From positions 1-63,919 of the forward strand of contig NZ_FNCI01000004.1 of the NCBI RefSeq assembly GCF_900100755.1: a DNA stretch of 63,919 bases, written 5' to 3'. Positions within the stretch are counted from its first letter, which is position 1. Every line of letters begins with the position of its first letter. This document shows positions 28,309-37,561 of the stretch, one piece after another. Position numbers and translations under genes: made by a program. The notes beneath the pieces were generated by a model, which was not told the DNA's origin, did no database searches, and saw only the letters and a program-made list of their open reading frames with translations. The stretch comes from Onishia taeanensis (GTDB lineage Bacteria; Pseudomonadota; Gammaproteobacteria; Pseudomonadales; Halomonadaceae).

Positions 28309-30450
28309 TCACCCGCCCTGCACGACGCCATCAATTTCGCGGGTAAAGGGCGGCAGACCGTCGAGCAATGCCTGACCATAGCGGCGTGTCAGCACCCGTC
28401 GGTCGAGCAGTGTAATGCGCCCACAATCGTCTTCCTTGCGAATCAGTCGACCACAGGCCTGCACCAGCTTTATCGAGGCATCCGGCACGGTAATGCGCAT
28501 GAAAGGATTGCCGCCACGGCTCTCGATCCACTCGGCAAGCGTCGCCCCCACCGGGTCGTCAGGGACCGCGAAGGGCAGACGGGTGATCACCACATGGGTC
28601 AGGTACTTGCCGGGTAAGTCGATGCCTTCGGCGAAACTCGCCAGACCGAAGATGATACTGCCCTCCCCGGCATCGACTCGCGTGCGATGGCGCTCGATCA
28701 GCTCGCGCTTGGGCAGCCGGTCCTGGGCCAGCACGCGCTCGCGATAGGAGCGCGGCAATGCCTTCTCCACGGCGCGCAACTGGGCCCGCGACGAGAACAG
28801 CATCAGCACGGCTTCATCGTCGTCTAGCCCCTGGACGAAGTCGACGATGGCACGCTCGTGGCCCTCACGGTCGCCAGGGTCGACGGCTTCGCGAGGCACG
28901 CTCAGCACCGCACGGGAATAGTCGAAGGGGCTGGGTAGGCGCTGATAGCGGTAGCGATTGGCGAGCCCTGCACGCTCCTGCAGGCGCTCGAAACGCCCCA
29001 GGGCAGTGAGGGTCGCCGAGGTGACCACCGCACCGTGACAGCTGCCCCACAGGGTCCGTGCCAGGGTATTGGCCGCCGAGACCGGGCTTGCCGCGAAGAC
29101 CAGCTCCGGCTCGCCGCCGATCTGTTCGAAGCTTAACCAGCGCGCCCGCGGTGGCTCTTGGGTATCGTCGACCTCGCTGAAGGCCAACCACAGGGCGTGA
29201 GCCTCCAGAGCGCGGCCATGCAACAGGGCGATCAGCGGCAGCCAGGGTTCGGCCTGCTCCCGGGGTAGCCCGGTGGACTTCTCCGGATCGAGGCTCTCGC
29301 GCAGGATATCGGCCATGGTTTCTAGATTGCGCGACATCTCGGCGAAGACCGTCACCAGCACACCGGCCTGCTCGCGCAGCGCCTCGGGCGCGCGGCCCAT
29401 GTCGAAACGCAGCTGATGGGTCTCCTCACCGGCGCCATTGGGCAGTTCGGCGAGCTGGTGGCCCAGCGCAAAGACCTCCCCCAGGCGTGGCTCGAGCGCG
29501 GCGATCGCCTCGGGGAAGCCCCCCAACAGGCGCGCCAGGGTCGGCTGAACGCCGAGCGCCGTATTGAGCTCGGTCAGCGACTTTTTAAGGGTGCGCAGCC
29601 AGCGCAAGGCGCCGTTGACGGCGAAGCGATGGGTGAAGTGGCCAATCGCCTTGTCGGGCAGGTGATGCCCTTCGTCGAAGACGTAGATGCAATCGGAGGG
29701 ACTTGGTAGCACCGCACCCCCGCCCAAGGCCAGGTCGGCGAGTACCAGGTCGTGATTGGCGACGATGATGTCGGCACTGTCCAGGTAGCGCCGGGCGCGG
29801 AAGAAGGCGCAGGCGCTGAAGTGGTCGCAGCGGCGGTTGGTGCACTGACGGTGGTCGGTGGTCAGGCGGCGCCATTGCGGGTCGGCGATGGCCACCGGCC
29901 AGCTGTCGCGATCCCCTTCCCAGCGGCCGTTGCCGTAGGCCTCGGCCAGCTCCTTGACCAGCCCATGAAAATCGTCGCCGTCGCGGGACTCCATAGCCTG
30001 CTCGAACAGCGACAGGGTCGGGTTGTCCTCGACGCCATCCAGCGCCTGCTCGAGCTTGGACACGCAGATATAGCGTCCGCGCCCCTTGGCCAGGGCATAG
30101 TCGAAGTCGAGCCCGCTATGCGCCTTGAGGGCCGGCAAGTCCTGGTGCAGCACCTGCTCCTGCAGCGCCACGGTGGCGGTAGAAACCACCAGCCGCTTGC
30201 CGCGAGCCTTGGCCACAGGGAGGGCCGCCAGCAGATAGGCCAGCGTCTTGCCGGTGCCGGTGCCGGCCTCGAGCACGCAGACATGCTCGTTGGAGGTCCG
30301 CTTGCCGGCATCATCGGTCTCGATTCCCGCCAGGGTACGAGCGATCTCGGCGATCATCAGTCGCTGACCGTAGCGCGGTGTCAGCTCGAGGCCCTCGAGA
30401 ACCCGCCGGTAGGCGGTCTGGATGTCGCCCTTGAGCGCCTCGTCCAGCAT
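28309..30450 (-). CDS. dinG: ATP-dependent DNA helicase DinG
   Basis: DinG is a 5'-3' superfamily 2 helicase of the XPD type that unwinds R-loops and D-loops. Of 713 residues, Walker A is EAGTGTGKT (61-69) and the DEAH-type box is VFDEGHHLPD. Four cysteines fit an iron-sulfur cluster: C129 in RYICVSK, and C203, C208 and C214 in the CTNRRCDHFSAC stretch. The C-terminal helicase motif is QACGRLIRKEDDCGRI. It starts 29 bases after rhlB and is probably cotranscribed with it. Confidence 0.94.
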   Translation of the reverse strand: MLDEALKGDIQTAYRRVLEGLELTPRYGQRLMIAEIARTLAGIETDDAGKRTSNEHVCVLEAGTGTGKTLAYLLAALPVAKARGKRLVVSTATVALQEQVLHQDLPALKAHSGLDFDYALAKGRGRYICVSKLEQALDGVEDNPTLSLFEQAMESRDGDDFHGLVKELAEAYGNGRWEGDRDSWPVAIADPQWRRLTTDHRQCTNRRCDHFSACAFFRARRYLDSADIIVANHDLVLADLALGGGAVLPSPSDCIYVFDEGHHLPDKAIGHFTHRFAVNGALRWLRTLKKSLTELNTALGVQPTLARLLGGFPEAIAALEPRLGEVFALGHQLAELPNGAGEETHQLRFDMGRAPEALREQAGVLVTVFAEMSRNLETMADILRESLDPEKSTGLPREQAEPWLPLIALLHGRALEAHALWLAFSEVDDTQEPPRARWLSFEQIGGEPELVFAASPVSAANTLARTLWGSCHGAVVTSATLTALGRFERLQERAGLANRYRYQRLPSPFDYSRAVLSVPREAVDPGDREGHERAIVDFVQGLDDDEAVLMLFSSRAQLRAVEKALPRSYRERVLAQDRLPKRELIERHRTRVDAGEGSIIFGLASFAEGIDLPGKYLTHVVITRLPFAVPDDPVGATLAEWIESRGGNPFMRITVPDASIKLVQACGRLIRKEDDCGRITLLDRRVLTRRYGQALLDGLPPFTREIDGVVQGG

Positions 30451-30479
30451 CGTCGATATCGTCCTTACGGCCTTCGCCG

Positions 30480-31754
30480 TTACAGCGTGCCTTCCGGCGG
30501 GTGCTCGCAGGGCAGTTTGTCGTTGATGTAGCGCTCGATCTCGGGCAGCGAGAAGGCGTCTTCTTCACCCACGAAACTGATGGATACGCCCTTGGCGCCG
30601 GCGCGACCGGTGCGGCCGATGCGGTGCACATAGTCTTCCGGGTCTTCCGGCAGGGTGAAGTTGATCACGTGGCTGACGTCTTCGATGTGGATGCCTCGAC
30701 CGGCCACATCTGTCGCTACCAGCACCCGCACCTCGCCTTCGCGGAAGCGCTCGAGGGTCTCGATGCGCTTGGTCTGCGGCACGTCACCGGAGAGCATCGC
30801 CACATTGACACCGGCTTCACGCAGCAGGTCGTCGAGCTTGCGGACCAGATCGCGACGGTTACAGAACACCATCACCCGCTCGAGGCTGTCGTCCTTCAAC
30901 AGGTTGATCAGCAGGCGTGACTTGTCTTCGTCGCTGACCAGATAGACGTGCTGGTCGATGTCGGCGGCGTTGTCGACCGTGACCTCGATCTCCACATGTG
31001 CCGGATCCAGCGTCCACTGACTCGCCAGGTTGAGGATGTCCGGGGTGAAGGTCGCCGAGAACAGGAAGGTCTGACGCTCTTCCTTCTTGGGCGTGTGGCG
31101 GATGATGCGCTTGACGTCGGGAATGAAGCCCATCGACAGCATGCGATCCGCCTCGTCGAGCACCAGCACCTCGACCTGGGTCAGGTCGACATCGCGCTTC
31201 TCGTGGAAGTCGAGCAGGCGACCCGGGGTCGCCACCAGCACATCGACTTTCTTGCCCAGCTGATCGCGCTGCTGCTGGTAGTCCATGCCACCGACGACGC
31301 TAGCCACATTCAGCTTGGTGAAGCGCGCCAGGGCCTTGGCATCTTTTTCGATCTGCAGCGCCAGCTCACGGGTCGGCGCAATGATCAGCGCGCGCGGGGC
31401 GCCGGGCTTCTGACCGTCGGGCGCTTCTTCTTCGAGGAAGTAGGCCATCAGCGAGATCAAAAAGGCGGCGGTCTTGCCGGTGCCGGTCTGGGCCTTGCCG
31501 ACCACGTCACCACCCAGCAGGGTCTGTGCCAGCGCCTCGGCCTGAATGGGCGTGCAGTACTCGAAGCCCAGCGCATGGATGGCACGCATCAGCGGCAGGG
31601 GCAGGTCGAAGTCATGGAAACGCCACTTGCCCGCGACGGCAGGCACCTGGAACTGGCGAATGTCCCAGTTGGACTGTGACTTGCGCGGTTTGCGGCGCCG
31701 ACGTTTCGGCTTGCGTGTCTGCGCCGGGGCGGGATTCTGTTCCGACTCGCTCAT
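30480..31754 (-). CDS. rhlB: DEAD-box ATP-dependent RNA helicase RhlB
   Basis: RhlB unwinds structured RNA for RNase E and PNPase in the degradosome. The 424-residue protein has a basic N-terminal extension ([12 protein letters not shown]), the Q motif ([12 protein letters not shown]), Walker [13 protein letters not shown] in [12 protein letters not shown] in FLFSATF and [10 protein letters not shown]. Unlike E. coli RhlB it lacks a long basic C-terminal tail and ends soon after the helicase core, so RNA contacts may be made by the N-terminal extension. The ribosome site is weak. Confidence 0.9.
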   Translation of the reverse strand: MSESEQNPAPAQTRKPKRRRRKPRKSQSNWDIRQFQVPAVAGKWRFHDFDLPLPLMRAIHALGFEYCTPIQAEALAQTLLGGDVVGKAQTGTGKTAAFLISLMAYFLEEEAPDGQKPGAPRALIIAPTRELALQIEKDAKALARFTKLNVASVVGGMDYQQQRDQLGKKVDVLVATPGRLLDFHEKRDVDLTQVEVLVLDEADRMLSMGFIPDVKRIIRHTPKKEERQTFLFSATFTPDILNLASQWTLDPAHVEIEVTVDNAADIDQHVYLVSDEDKSRLLINLLKDDSLERVMVFCNRRDLVRKLDDLLREAGVNVAMLSGDVPQTKRIETLERFREGEVRVLVATDVAGRGIHIEDVSHVINFTLPEDPEDYVHRIGRTGRAGAKGVSISFVGEEDAFSLPEIERYINDKLPCEHPPEGTL

Positions 31755-31827
31755 AGGCTGTGCTTAGGTCCCAATAACAGTGGATGTGATGCACTGACGC
31801 CAGGGTCAGGCCAGTTCCGGGTGGGGT

Positions 31828-31836
31828 ATTGTACCA
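31828..31836 (-). promoter_or_regulatory. Extended -10 promoter of rhlB-dinG
   Basis: On the minus strand the sequence TGGTACAAT (extended -10, TGnTACAAT) lies about 75 bases upstream of the rhlB start. No -35 is needed for this class and none is evident. Confidence 0.45.
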
Positions 31837-32016
31837 GCCCTTGGCCGTCTCGGCTTGTCTGGTGATACCTTGGCCATCCAGGATGTTCGCCGGATCGACG
31901 TTCAAGCAGGCCAAAGGCGACGGCAGGGTAGCTGATGCTGGGCCTGGATATTGCACCGGGGTCGGCTGCCCTCAGCCGGCGGCGCCCGGTGATTGCTGTT
32001 GGTAGCGCCCGGTGAT

Positions 32017-32025
32017 TGCTAGAAT
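32017..32025 (+). promoter_or_regulatory. Extended -10 promoter of the 81-residue gene and xthA
   Basis: TGCTAGAAT (TG-n-TAGAAT) lies 29 bases before the start of the small gene, giving a leader of about 23 bases. The second copy of a 16-base direct repeat ends in it. Confidence 0.5.
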
Positions 32026-32054
32026 GACCGTCGCTCAAGAAAGGACACGATGTC

Positions 32055-32300
32055 ATGACACGCAGAAAGAAGACCCGTTCGCTGGCCGACAAGGTCACGA
32101 TTCGCACCGGCCGGCGCAAGGATTACAAGCAGTGGCGCCACGATCATCCCGATGAGGTGGCTTCATCACGGCGCTTCACCGCCAAGAAGCAGGACCAGCG
32201 CAAGCAGCAGGCCGCCCGCAAGCTCGAGCGCATGAAGCAAGCGCAGACCATCGAGATTCATCCGGAGAAAAACTCCCGACCCGAGGGCGAGGGCAAATAA
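32055..32300 (+). CDS. Small basic hypothetical protein
   Basis: I do not recognise the family of this 81-residue protein. It is very rich in Lys, Arg and Gln, with a helical basic centre (residues about 40-62, [20 protein letters not shown]), and has no signal peptide, membrane helix or cysteine. Its charge suggests RNA or DNA binding, which is inference. AAGGA lies 9 bases upstream of the ATG. The stop codon overlaps the xthA start (TAATG), so the two are translationally coupled. Confidence 0.75.
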   Translation: MTRRKKTRSLADKVTIRTGRRKDYKQWRHDHPDEVASSRRFTAKKQDQRKQQAARKLERMKQAQTIEIHPEKNSRPEGEGK

Positions 32301-33115
32301 TGCGGCTGGTGTCGTTCAACATCAACGGAGTGCGGGCACGCCCGCATCAGCTCGAAGCACTGGTGGCGGCCCATTCGCCGGACGTGATCGGGCTGCAGGA
32401 AACCAAGGTCCAGGACAGCGAATTCCCCCGTGAGGCCCTGGAGGCACTGGGTTACCACGTCTATTTCCATGGCCAGAAGGGGCACTATGGCGTGGCCCTG
32501 ATGTGCCGTCAGGAGCCCGAGGAAGTGCATTACGGTTTCCCTGACGATGACGACGATGCCCAGCGGCGCATGATCGGCGCACGGCTGCGCCTGGCCGACG
32601 GGGAAAGCCTCACCGTCTGGAACGGCTACTTTCCTCAGGGCGAGAACATCGAACACCCCACCAAGTTTCCTTACAAGGAGCGCTTCTACGCGCAGCTGTC
32701 ACGGCTGCTCGAGGAAGACTGCCAGCCGGATCAGCGCATCGCCATCATGGGGGATTTCAATATCTCGCCGGAAGATCGCGATATCGGCATCGGCGAATCC
32801 AACCGCAAGCGTTGGCTGCGCGAGGGCAAAACCAGCTTTCAACCCATCGAGCGGGCCTGGCTGGGCCGGGTCAAGGACTGGGGCCTGACCGACAGCTACC
32901 GCCTGGTGCACCCGACTCGCGACGATCATTTCAGCTGGTTCGACTACCGCTCCAAGGGCTTCGATCGCGATCCCAAGCGCGGCCTGCGCATCGACCACAT
33001 CCTGGTCAGCCGACCGCTGATCGACAAGGTCACCGCAGCCGACATCGACTACGAGCTGCGCGGCATGGAGAAACCGTCGGATCACGCCCCGGTGTGGACC
33101 GAGCTGGCTCTCTAG
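32300..33115 (+). CDS. xthA: Exodeoxyribonuclease III (AP endonuclease)
   Basis: XthA cuts DNA 5' of abasic sites and removes 3' blocking groups in base-excision repair. At 271 residues (E. coli 268) it shows the family motifs: [25 protein letters not shown] with the metal-binding glutamate, [27 protein letters not shown], the R/K-rich [18 protein letters not shown] and the final SDHAPVW with the catalytic histidine. It starts on the last base of the preceding small gene. Confidence 0.95.
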   Translation: MRLVSFNINGVRARPHQLEALVAAHSPDVIGLQETKVQDSEFPREALEALGYHVYFHGQKGHYGVALMCRQEPEEVHYGFPDDDDDAQRRMIGARLRLADGESLTVWNGYFPQGENIEHPTKFPYKERFYAQLSRLLEEDCQPDQRIAIMGDFNISPEDRDIGIGESNRKRWLREGKTSFQPIERAWLGRVKDWGLTDSYRLVHPTRDDHFSWFDYRSKGFDRDPKRGLRIDHILVSRPLIDKVTAADIDYELRGMEKPSDHAPVWTELAL

Positions 33116-33119
33116 TCAC

Positions 33120-33147
33120 TACGATCTAGCCAGTACGATCTAGCCAG
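33120..33147. repeat. 14-bp perfect tandem duplication in the xthA/TPR convergent spacer
   Basis: TACGATCTAGCCAG occurs twice head to tail right after the xthA stop codon. No terminator-like hairpin with a T-run is evident in this 165-base spacer. Confidence 0.85.
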
Positions 33148-33280
33148 TCCGGTCTGGATAGTGCGCCCGGCTGGCCCAATCTAGCTCGGGTGACCCGGTG
33201 CGATTGCCCAGGGCGCGCCGCCCCGACGCGTCATGGGTCGCCCTTGAATGACGATAAGTGCCTAACGCTTCCCTACCAGG

Positions 33281-34456
33281 CTACCGGGCTGCCGACAGCG
33301 GGTTTTGGTCGAGATACTTCAACCACTCGCTGGCCTGCTCGCTGCCCAGGGACTGTGCCCGCGACAGCGCTTCCTGCGCGGCTGCATCCTTGCCCCACCC
33401 CGCCGCCAGCTGGCCGACGTACAGCCAGTCCTCGGCCTTGCCGCTACGTTCGGCGACATGACGCCAGGCCGCAAGCGCCGGGCCACGAGACCGCGCCTGC
33501 TGATAAGCGGTCGCCAGCAGGCGCCGACGCGCCAGGCTGTCGTCAAGCCGGCCTTGTTCGAGTGCGGCCTTCAAAAGCTCAGCAGCCCTCGCCGGTGTGC
33601 CAGCGGCCAGATGCAGCCGGATGCGTCGTTCAAATGCGTCATCGCCCTTGAGCACGCCCTGGCGCCAGCCGGCTTCCCAGAGTGCGGCGGCCTGCGCGTG
33701 CTGATCCAACCGCTGCGCGAACCCGGCGGCCCGCCGCCATGTATCGGGGTTCTCCGGCGAGCGGGAAAGCAGCCGCTCGAGCATGCCCAGCGCCTGATCA
33801 TCCGCGCCGGCCTGCTGAAAGATACTGGCGGCCAGCATCAGCCGTGTATCGCTCGGCGAATCATCCCGCGCCAAGCCGGCGGAGACCGCCTCCTTCGCTT
33901 CATCCCAGCGCTCGAGCCGCGCCTGCGCGCCGGCGAGCTGCCAGTAATCGGCGGCGTCCCCCCGATGCTCGCCAAGCCAGTCCGAGAGCAGGCCTGCTCC
34001 TCTCGCCTGCTGGCCGCCGGCGAGTCGCAGGTTCGCCTCCCGGCGAAGCCAGCGGGCCCGCATGGCCGCATCCATGCCCTGCACCGCCCGAGCCTTGGCG
34101 ATGTATTCGGCGGCGTCGAGATAGGCCTTGCGGTGAACGGCGGCCTCCGAGGCCAGCTGCAGGTAGAGCGCCCGCGCCCAACGGTCGGCGGCGTTACCGC
34201 CCGCCAGACGCTGGGCCTGGGACAGCGCACGATCCTCGAGCGCCCCGACCTCGCTGGGGGCGTCGGCCTCCGCGAGATTCTCCTTGAGGGACTCGATATC
34301 CCGCAGGATATCGCCAGGCAGCGCCGGTGCGGCGAGGCAGGGAGCCGCGACCGCCATGGTCGTGAACAGCAACGCTGCCAGGACGCAGCGCATGGCGAGT
34401 CTCGACGTGGTCCTGAATATGGTCCTGGGCACGATCATGAGCAGCGGCATAGACAT
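33281..34456 (-). CDS. Tetratricopeptide-repeat protein of the TonB2/TtpC-type operon
   Basis: This 391-residue protein has an N-terminal signal peptide (hydrophobic stretch near residues 18-40, ending CLAAPALP) and then an almost entirely helical, Ala/Leu-rich sequence with several degenerate TPR units (for example ALGMLERLLSRSPENPDTWRRAA and LARRRLLATAYQQA). It should be periplasmic or bound to the outer membrane. It is the last gene of the six-gene operon, in the place held by VC1543 in the Vibrio cholerae tonB2 operon. Its ATG overlaps the tonB stop. The binding partner is not evident from sequence. Confidence 0.85.
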   Translation of the reverse strand: MSMPLLMIVPRTIFRTTSRLAMRCVLAALLFTTMAVAAPCLAAPALPGDILRDIESLKENLAEADAPSEVGALEDRALSQAQRLAGGNAADRWARALYLQLASEAAVHRKAYLDAAEYIAKARAVQGMDAAMRARWLRREANLRLAGGQQARGAGLLSDWLGEHRGDAADYWQLAGAQARLERWDEAKEAVSAGLARDDSPSDTRLMLAASIFQQAGADDQALGMLERLLSRSPENPDTWRRAAGFAQRLDQHAQAAALWEAGWRQGVLKGDDAFERRIRLHLAAGTPARAAELLKAALEQGRLDDSLARRRLLATAYQQARSRGPALAAWRHVAERSGKAEDWLYVGQLAAGWGKDAAAQEALSRAQSLGSEQASEWLKYLDQNPLSAAR

Positions 34457-35241
34457 CACTTCAGCTCGAACTGCAGGGGTTGGCTGACCCGCCGCGAAGA
34501 GCCGGTCGCAGGAAATTGCCAGTCAGCGATGGCCCGGGTAGCGGCTCGGTCGAAGACACGCGCAGGGTCGGCCTCGATCACCTTGATCGAATCGCGGTCG
34601 ACGCTACCATCGGGGCGGATCGTGAAGGCCATCACCACATGTCCCTCGAGGCCGCGGCGCTGCGCTCGCGACGGATACACAGGCGCCACTTGGCGCGTTG
34701 GCTGCGGAGCAGGACCGATCGTTTGCGGACCGGGCGACTGCGCTTGCGCATTGCTGGCCCCTCCCTCGCTTGCCGATGCCCCTTCGGCCTCAGCCACCGT
34801 GGCGGTGGAATCATCCGCCGGCATGGTCGCCTCGGCGGGCTCGGGAGCCGGCTCGGGTTCATGTTCCGGCGGCGGCTCCGGTGTAGGCGCTGGCGCTGGC
34901 GTTGGCGCCGGTTCTGGGGCCTGCTCCTTCAAGTCCGGTAGCGTCATCTCGGTAGGCACCGACGCTTGAGGCATCGCGGGCAGCTCGGGCTCAGGGAGCT
35001 CGATCGCGCTTTGCACCTGTGGAGACGGCGCAGGCGCCGGAGGTGGCGGCGCCGGCGCAGAGGGCGCTGGACGCGAGGCGTCACTGGCCGACGGCTGATT
35101 CGGCGCCTCGGCCATCGCCATCGACACAGACGACATCTCCATCGTTGGCGTATCTTCCGGTGGTGCCACCAGCAGCGCCAGCAGGACAAAAAGCCCGCCG
35201 ACCAGCATGAGGCCCCCGATAAAGGCGACCAGATGTCGCAT
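34456..35241 (-). CDS. tonB: Energy-transducing protein TonB (TonB2-like)
   Basis: TonB transmits the proton-motive-force-driven motion of ExbBD to outer-membrane siderophore or heme receptors. The 261-residue protein has an N-terminal membrane anchor (about residues 4-28), a long Pro/Glu/Ala-rich spacer with many PEP-like repeats (about 60-150), and a C-terminal TonB domain (YPSRAQRRGLEGHVVMAF, then ADWQFPATGSSRRVSQPL). The ATG overlaps the exbD stop by one base. It is part of the DUF3450-ttpC-exbB-exbD-tonB-TPR operon. Confidence 0.93.
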   Translation of the reverse strand: MRHLVAFIGGLMLVGGLFVLLALLVAPPEDTPTMEMSSVSMAMAEAPNQPSASDASRPAPSAPAPPPPAPAPSPQVQSAIELPEPELPAMPQASVPTEMTLPDLKEQAPEPAPTPAPAPTPEPPPEHEPEPAPEPAEATMPADDSTATVAEAEGASASEGGASNAQAQSPGPQTIGPAPQPTRQVAPVYPSRAQRRGLEGHVVMAFTIRPDGSVDRDSIKVIEADPARVFDRAATRAIADWQFPATGSSRRVSQPLQFELK

Positions 35242-35648
35242 CAGGAGGCCTCTCGACTGGCGGCTACGGCCATGTTGTCGACCCCGGCCTCGCGCAGGCC
35301 GTCCATGACCTCGATCAGCAGACCGGTGGTGGCGTCGCTATCGGCCTGGATCACCACCGAGCCGTCATCGGTCACGAGGCCAGACACGGTGTCGCCCAAG
35401 CGATGCAGATCCACCGGCTGGCCGTCGACCCAGACCGCTCCCTCGGCCGTGATGGCCACCATGACCTGGGCATCGGGGCGCGGTGTGGCCGCACTAGATT
35501 CAGGGCGCTGGATCTCGACCCCGCTCTCCTTGATGAAGGAGGTGGTAACGATGAAGAAAATCAGCATGATGAAGACCACGTCGAGCATGGGGGTCAGATT
35601 GACCTCGCCCTCGCTAGCATGATCGCCCTCCAGGCGACGCCTACGCAT
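35241..35648 (-). CDS. exbD: Biopolymer transport protein ExbD
   Basis: ExbD is the single-pass stator component that couples proton flow to TonB. The ATG at 35648 gives 135 residues, the usual length; the frame stays open further upstream only as an antisense-like extension into exbB. The membrane helix includes the essential aspartate, D23 in LTPMLDVVFIMLIFF. The periplasmic domain follows (VWVDGQPVDLHRLGDTV). It overlaps exbB by 8 bases. Confidence 0.93.
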   Translation of the reverse strand: MRRRRLEGDHASEGEVNLTPMLDVVFIMLIFFIVTTSFIKESGVEIQRPESSAATPRPDAQVMVAITAEGAVWVDGQPVDLHRLGDTVSGLVTDDGSVVIQADSDATTGLLIEVMDGLREAGVDNMAVAASREAS

Positions 35649-36174
35649 GGGAGTCCTCCGTGGCGCGAGCCATCCGATCGTGGAGCTTCTGGTCTTCGCG
35701 ACGAATGATGTGTTCCAGGCGGGTGGTGAACAAAAGCCCCACCACCGCCACTGCCATGCCGACCAGGGTCGGCAAGGTGGCGCGAGCGACGCCATCGGAC
35801 ATCGCTCGCGCCTGATTGACCTCGCTGAGCGAGAGGCTATCGAAGACGCTGATCATGCCGGTTACCGTGCCCAACAGCCCCAGCAGCGGACAGACCGCCA
35901 CCAACCATTTGAGCCAGGGCAAGGGGCGACGCAGCCGTGTGATCAGTTCGCGGGTCCAAGCATCGCGCAGGGTTAGGGCACTCCAACTAACATGGTCGTG
36001 CCGCGCCACCCAGCGCTGGATCAGCACCCGCCGTGCCCGCCGATAGGTCAGGCGAAAATACCACCAGCGCTCCAGCGCCAGGCTGAACAGCACCACGGCC
36101 ACCAGGGCAATCGCCACCAATACCGGCCCGCCAGCCCGAAACAGCCAGCTCAACGGTTCAAGCCAGGTTGGCAT
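35641..36174 (-). CDS. exbB: MotA/TolQ/ExbB proton channel protein ExbB
   Basis: ExbB is the pentameric proton-channel scaffold for ExbD. Starting at 36174 the protein has 177 residues, a compact ExbB2-type form. There is an N-terminal helix near residues 13-33, then the two-helix core with LKWLVAVCPLLGLLGTVTGMI and RATLPTLVGMAVAVVGLLFTT, the proton-channel signatures. It overlaps the end of ttpC by 17 bases and the start of exbD by 8, showing tight translational coupling. Confidence 0.92.
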   Translation of the reverse strand: MPTWLEPLSWLFRAGGPVLVAIALVAVVLFSLALERWWYFRLTYRRARRVLIQRWVARHDHVSWSALTLRDAWTRELITRLRRPLPWLKWLVAVCPLLGLLGTVTGMISVFDSLSLSEVNQARAMSDGVARATLPTLVGMAVAVVGLLFTTRLEHIIRREDQKLHDRMARATEDSHA

Positions 36175-37561
36175 GGGCCGCGTATCCTTTCTCTTTGACA
36201 TCAGCCGGGCTCGCCGCGACCGGCTCGAGGCGCTCGGCCAGGGCGGCACTGGCACGGCCTTCGATCACCCCGACCAGGGCACGACTGCGACTGGCCAATG
36301 CCGTGTGAGCAAATAACAGTGGCACCGCGGTGATCAAGCCCAGCACCGTGGTCACCAGCGCCTGGCTGATACCGCCGGCCATCATCTGCGGATCCCCGGT
36401 GCCGAAGACCGTGATCGCCTGAAAGGTCCCGATCATGCCGGTCACCGTGCCCAGCAGGCCAAGCAATGGCGCCACCGCCGCCAGCAGCTTGACCAGCGGC
36501 TGACCGCGCTCGAGCCGCGGCTGCTCGGCGAGCAGCGCCTCATCGAGGCGAGCCTCGAGGGCCTCAGGGGCATGGTCACCGGACAGCGAAGCCAGTCGCC
36601 GAAGGACTCGGCCCAAGGGGTTATCATCACGAGGATGATCTAGGCCTGAGAGCTGGCGACGCACCGCCAGACTGACCCAGACCAGGTAGGCATACTGAAG
36701 GACCGCCGCCAGCAGCCCCAGCACCCCTAGAGTGACGACGACATAGCCCACCGCACCGCCTTGCTGGAAACGCTCGAGCAGGCTCGGCTGCTGGGCGAGC
36801 ACTTCCATGACCTGCCCCTGGGACGGGTCCATCACGACACGATCCCCACGGCCAGCCTGGAAGTTCTCGAGGGTCTCGGAAGCGGCCCCGGGCGTGTGTG
36901 AGCTCGCCGATAGCTCTCCCTCAGGGCCTGGGCGATGCAGCAATTGACCATCGCTGAAGGCCAGCATGTCACCGACACGGATCACTTCCCGAGGCCGGCG
37001 CTCACCGCTCGCATCGGCTACCGGTGCGGTAAAGCGCTGGACCTGGCCGCTTGCCACGGTCAGCGACATCAGGCTATCGGCCAGCGCTTCTAGATGCGAG
37101 AGACGTGGCAAGGCATCCTTGCCCAGTCGCGGCGGCAGGCGGGTATCGCCCAGGGTCAGGAAGCTGTCGGCAAGATCATCGCGCAGCGCGCCGGTCTGGC
37201 TCGCCAGGGTACCGGCGATGGCATCCAGTTCCCCGCCCATCTCACCGCGCCGCTCGGCCAGCGACTCGCGCCGGGCATCGAGTTCCGCCTGACGAGCATC
37301 GAGGCCATCGCGGCGCGCCCGGGCGTCTTCCAGTTGCGACGTGACCTCAGCCAGGCGTGCCGACAGGGCCTCGCGATCCTCGACCAGCGCCGATAACCGC
37401 GCCCGATCACGCGCTTCGGCGGCTTCGCGCTCGGCCTTGAGCGTCTGGATGGGCGAGGCATCTTCCTGCGCCTGATCCTGGGCCTGAACGGCCTGGGCGA
37501 GCGCAATTGGCATCAGGCCGAGAGAGACCGCGGCAACGGTCATTCGCATCAATCGCTTCAT
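36158..37561 (-). CDS. ttpC: TtpC-type MotA/TolQ/ExbB protein with long periplasmic coiled coil
   Basis: This second ExbB-family protein has 467 residues. A signal peptide (about 1-27) leads into a long coiled coil (about 30-130, rich in Ala, Arg and Glu), a beta-rich periplasmic part, and then a three-helix ExbB core near 265-440 with KLLAAVAPLLGLLGTVTGMIG. In Vibrio, TtpC is essential for TonB2-dependent iron uptake. The gene order DUF3450-ttpC-exbB-exbD-tonB-TPR is the same as the V. cholerae tonB2 locus, which supports the assignment. It overlaps the DUF3450 gene by four bases. Confidence 0.88.
   Translation of the reverse strand: MKRLMRMTVAAVSLGLMPIALAQAVQAQDQAQEDASPIQTLKAEREAAEARDRARLSALVEDREALSARLAEVTSQLEDARARRDGLDARQAELDARRESLAERRGEMGGELDAIAGTLASQTGALRDDLADSFLTLGDTRLPPRLGKDALPRLSHLEALADSLMSLTVASGQVQRFTAPVADASGERRPREVIRVGDMLAFSDGQLLHRPGPEGELSASSHTPGAASETLENFQAGRGDRVVMDPSQGQVMEVLAQQPSLLERFQQGGAVGYVVVTLGVLGLLAAVLQYAYLVWVSLAVRRQLSGLDHPRDDNPLGRVLRRLASLSGDHAPEALEARLDEALLAEQPRLERGQPLVKLLAAVAPLLGLLGTVTGMIGTFQAITVFGTGDPQMMAGGISQALVTTVLGLITAVPLLFAHTALASRSRALVGVIEGRASAALAERLEPVAASPADVKEKGYAAHANLA

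Larger units (their letters stand above)
31755..32054. other. 300-base divergent spacer between rhlB and the 81-residue gene
   Basis: It holds the extended -10 promoter of rhlB (31828-31836), a direct repeat GCGCCCGGTGATTGCT at 31982-31997 and 32005-32020 (23-base period) and, overlapping the end of the second copy, a plus-strand extended -10 TGCTAGAAT (32017-32025). No other gene is supported. Confidence 0.55.

Noticed and set aside
33305-34969. 554-residue plus-strand open frame with a Gly/Ser-rich end
   Set aside because: Antisense to the TPR and tonB genes; the glycine-rich end is the complement of the Pro-rich TonB spacer.
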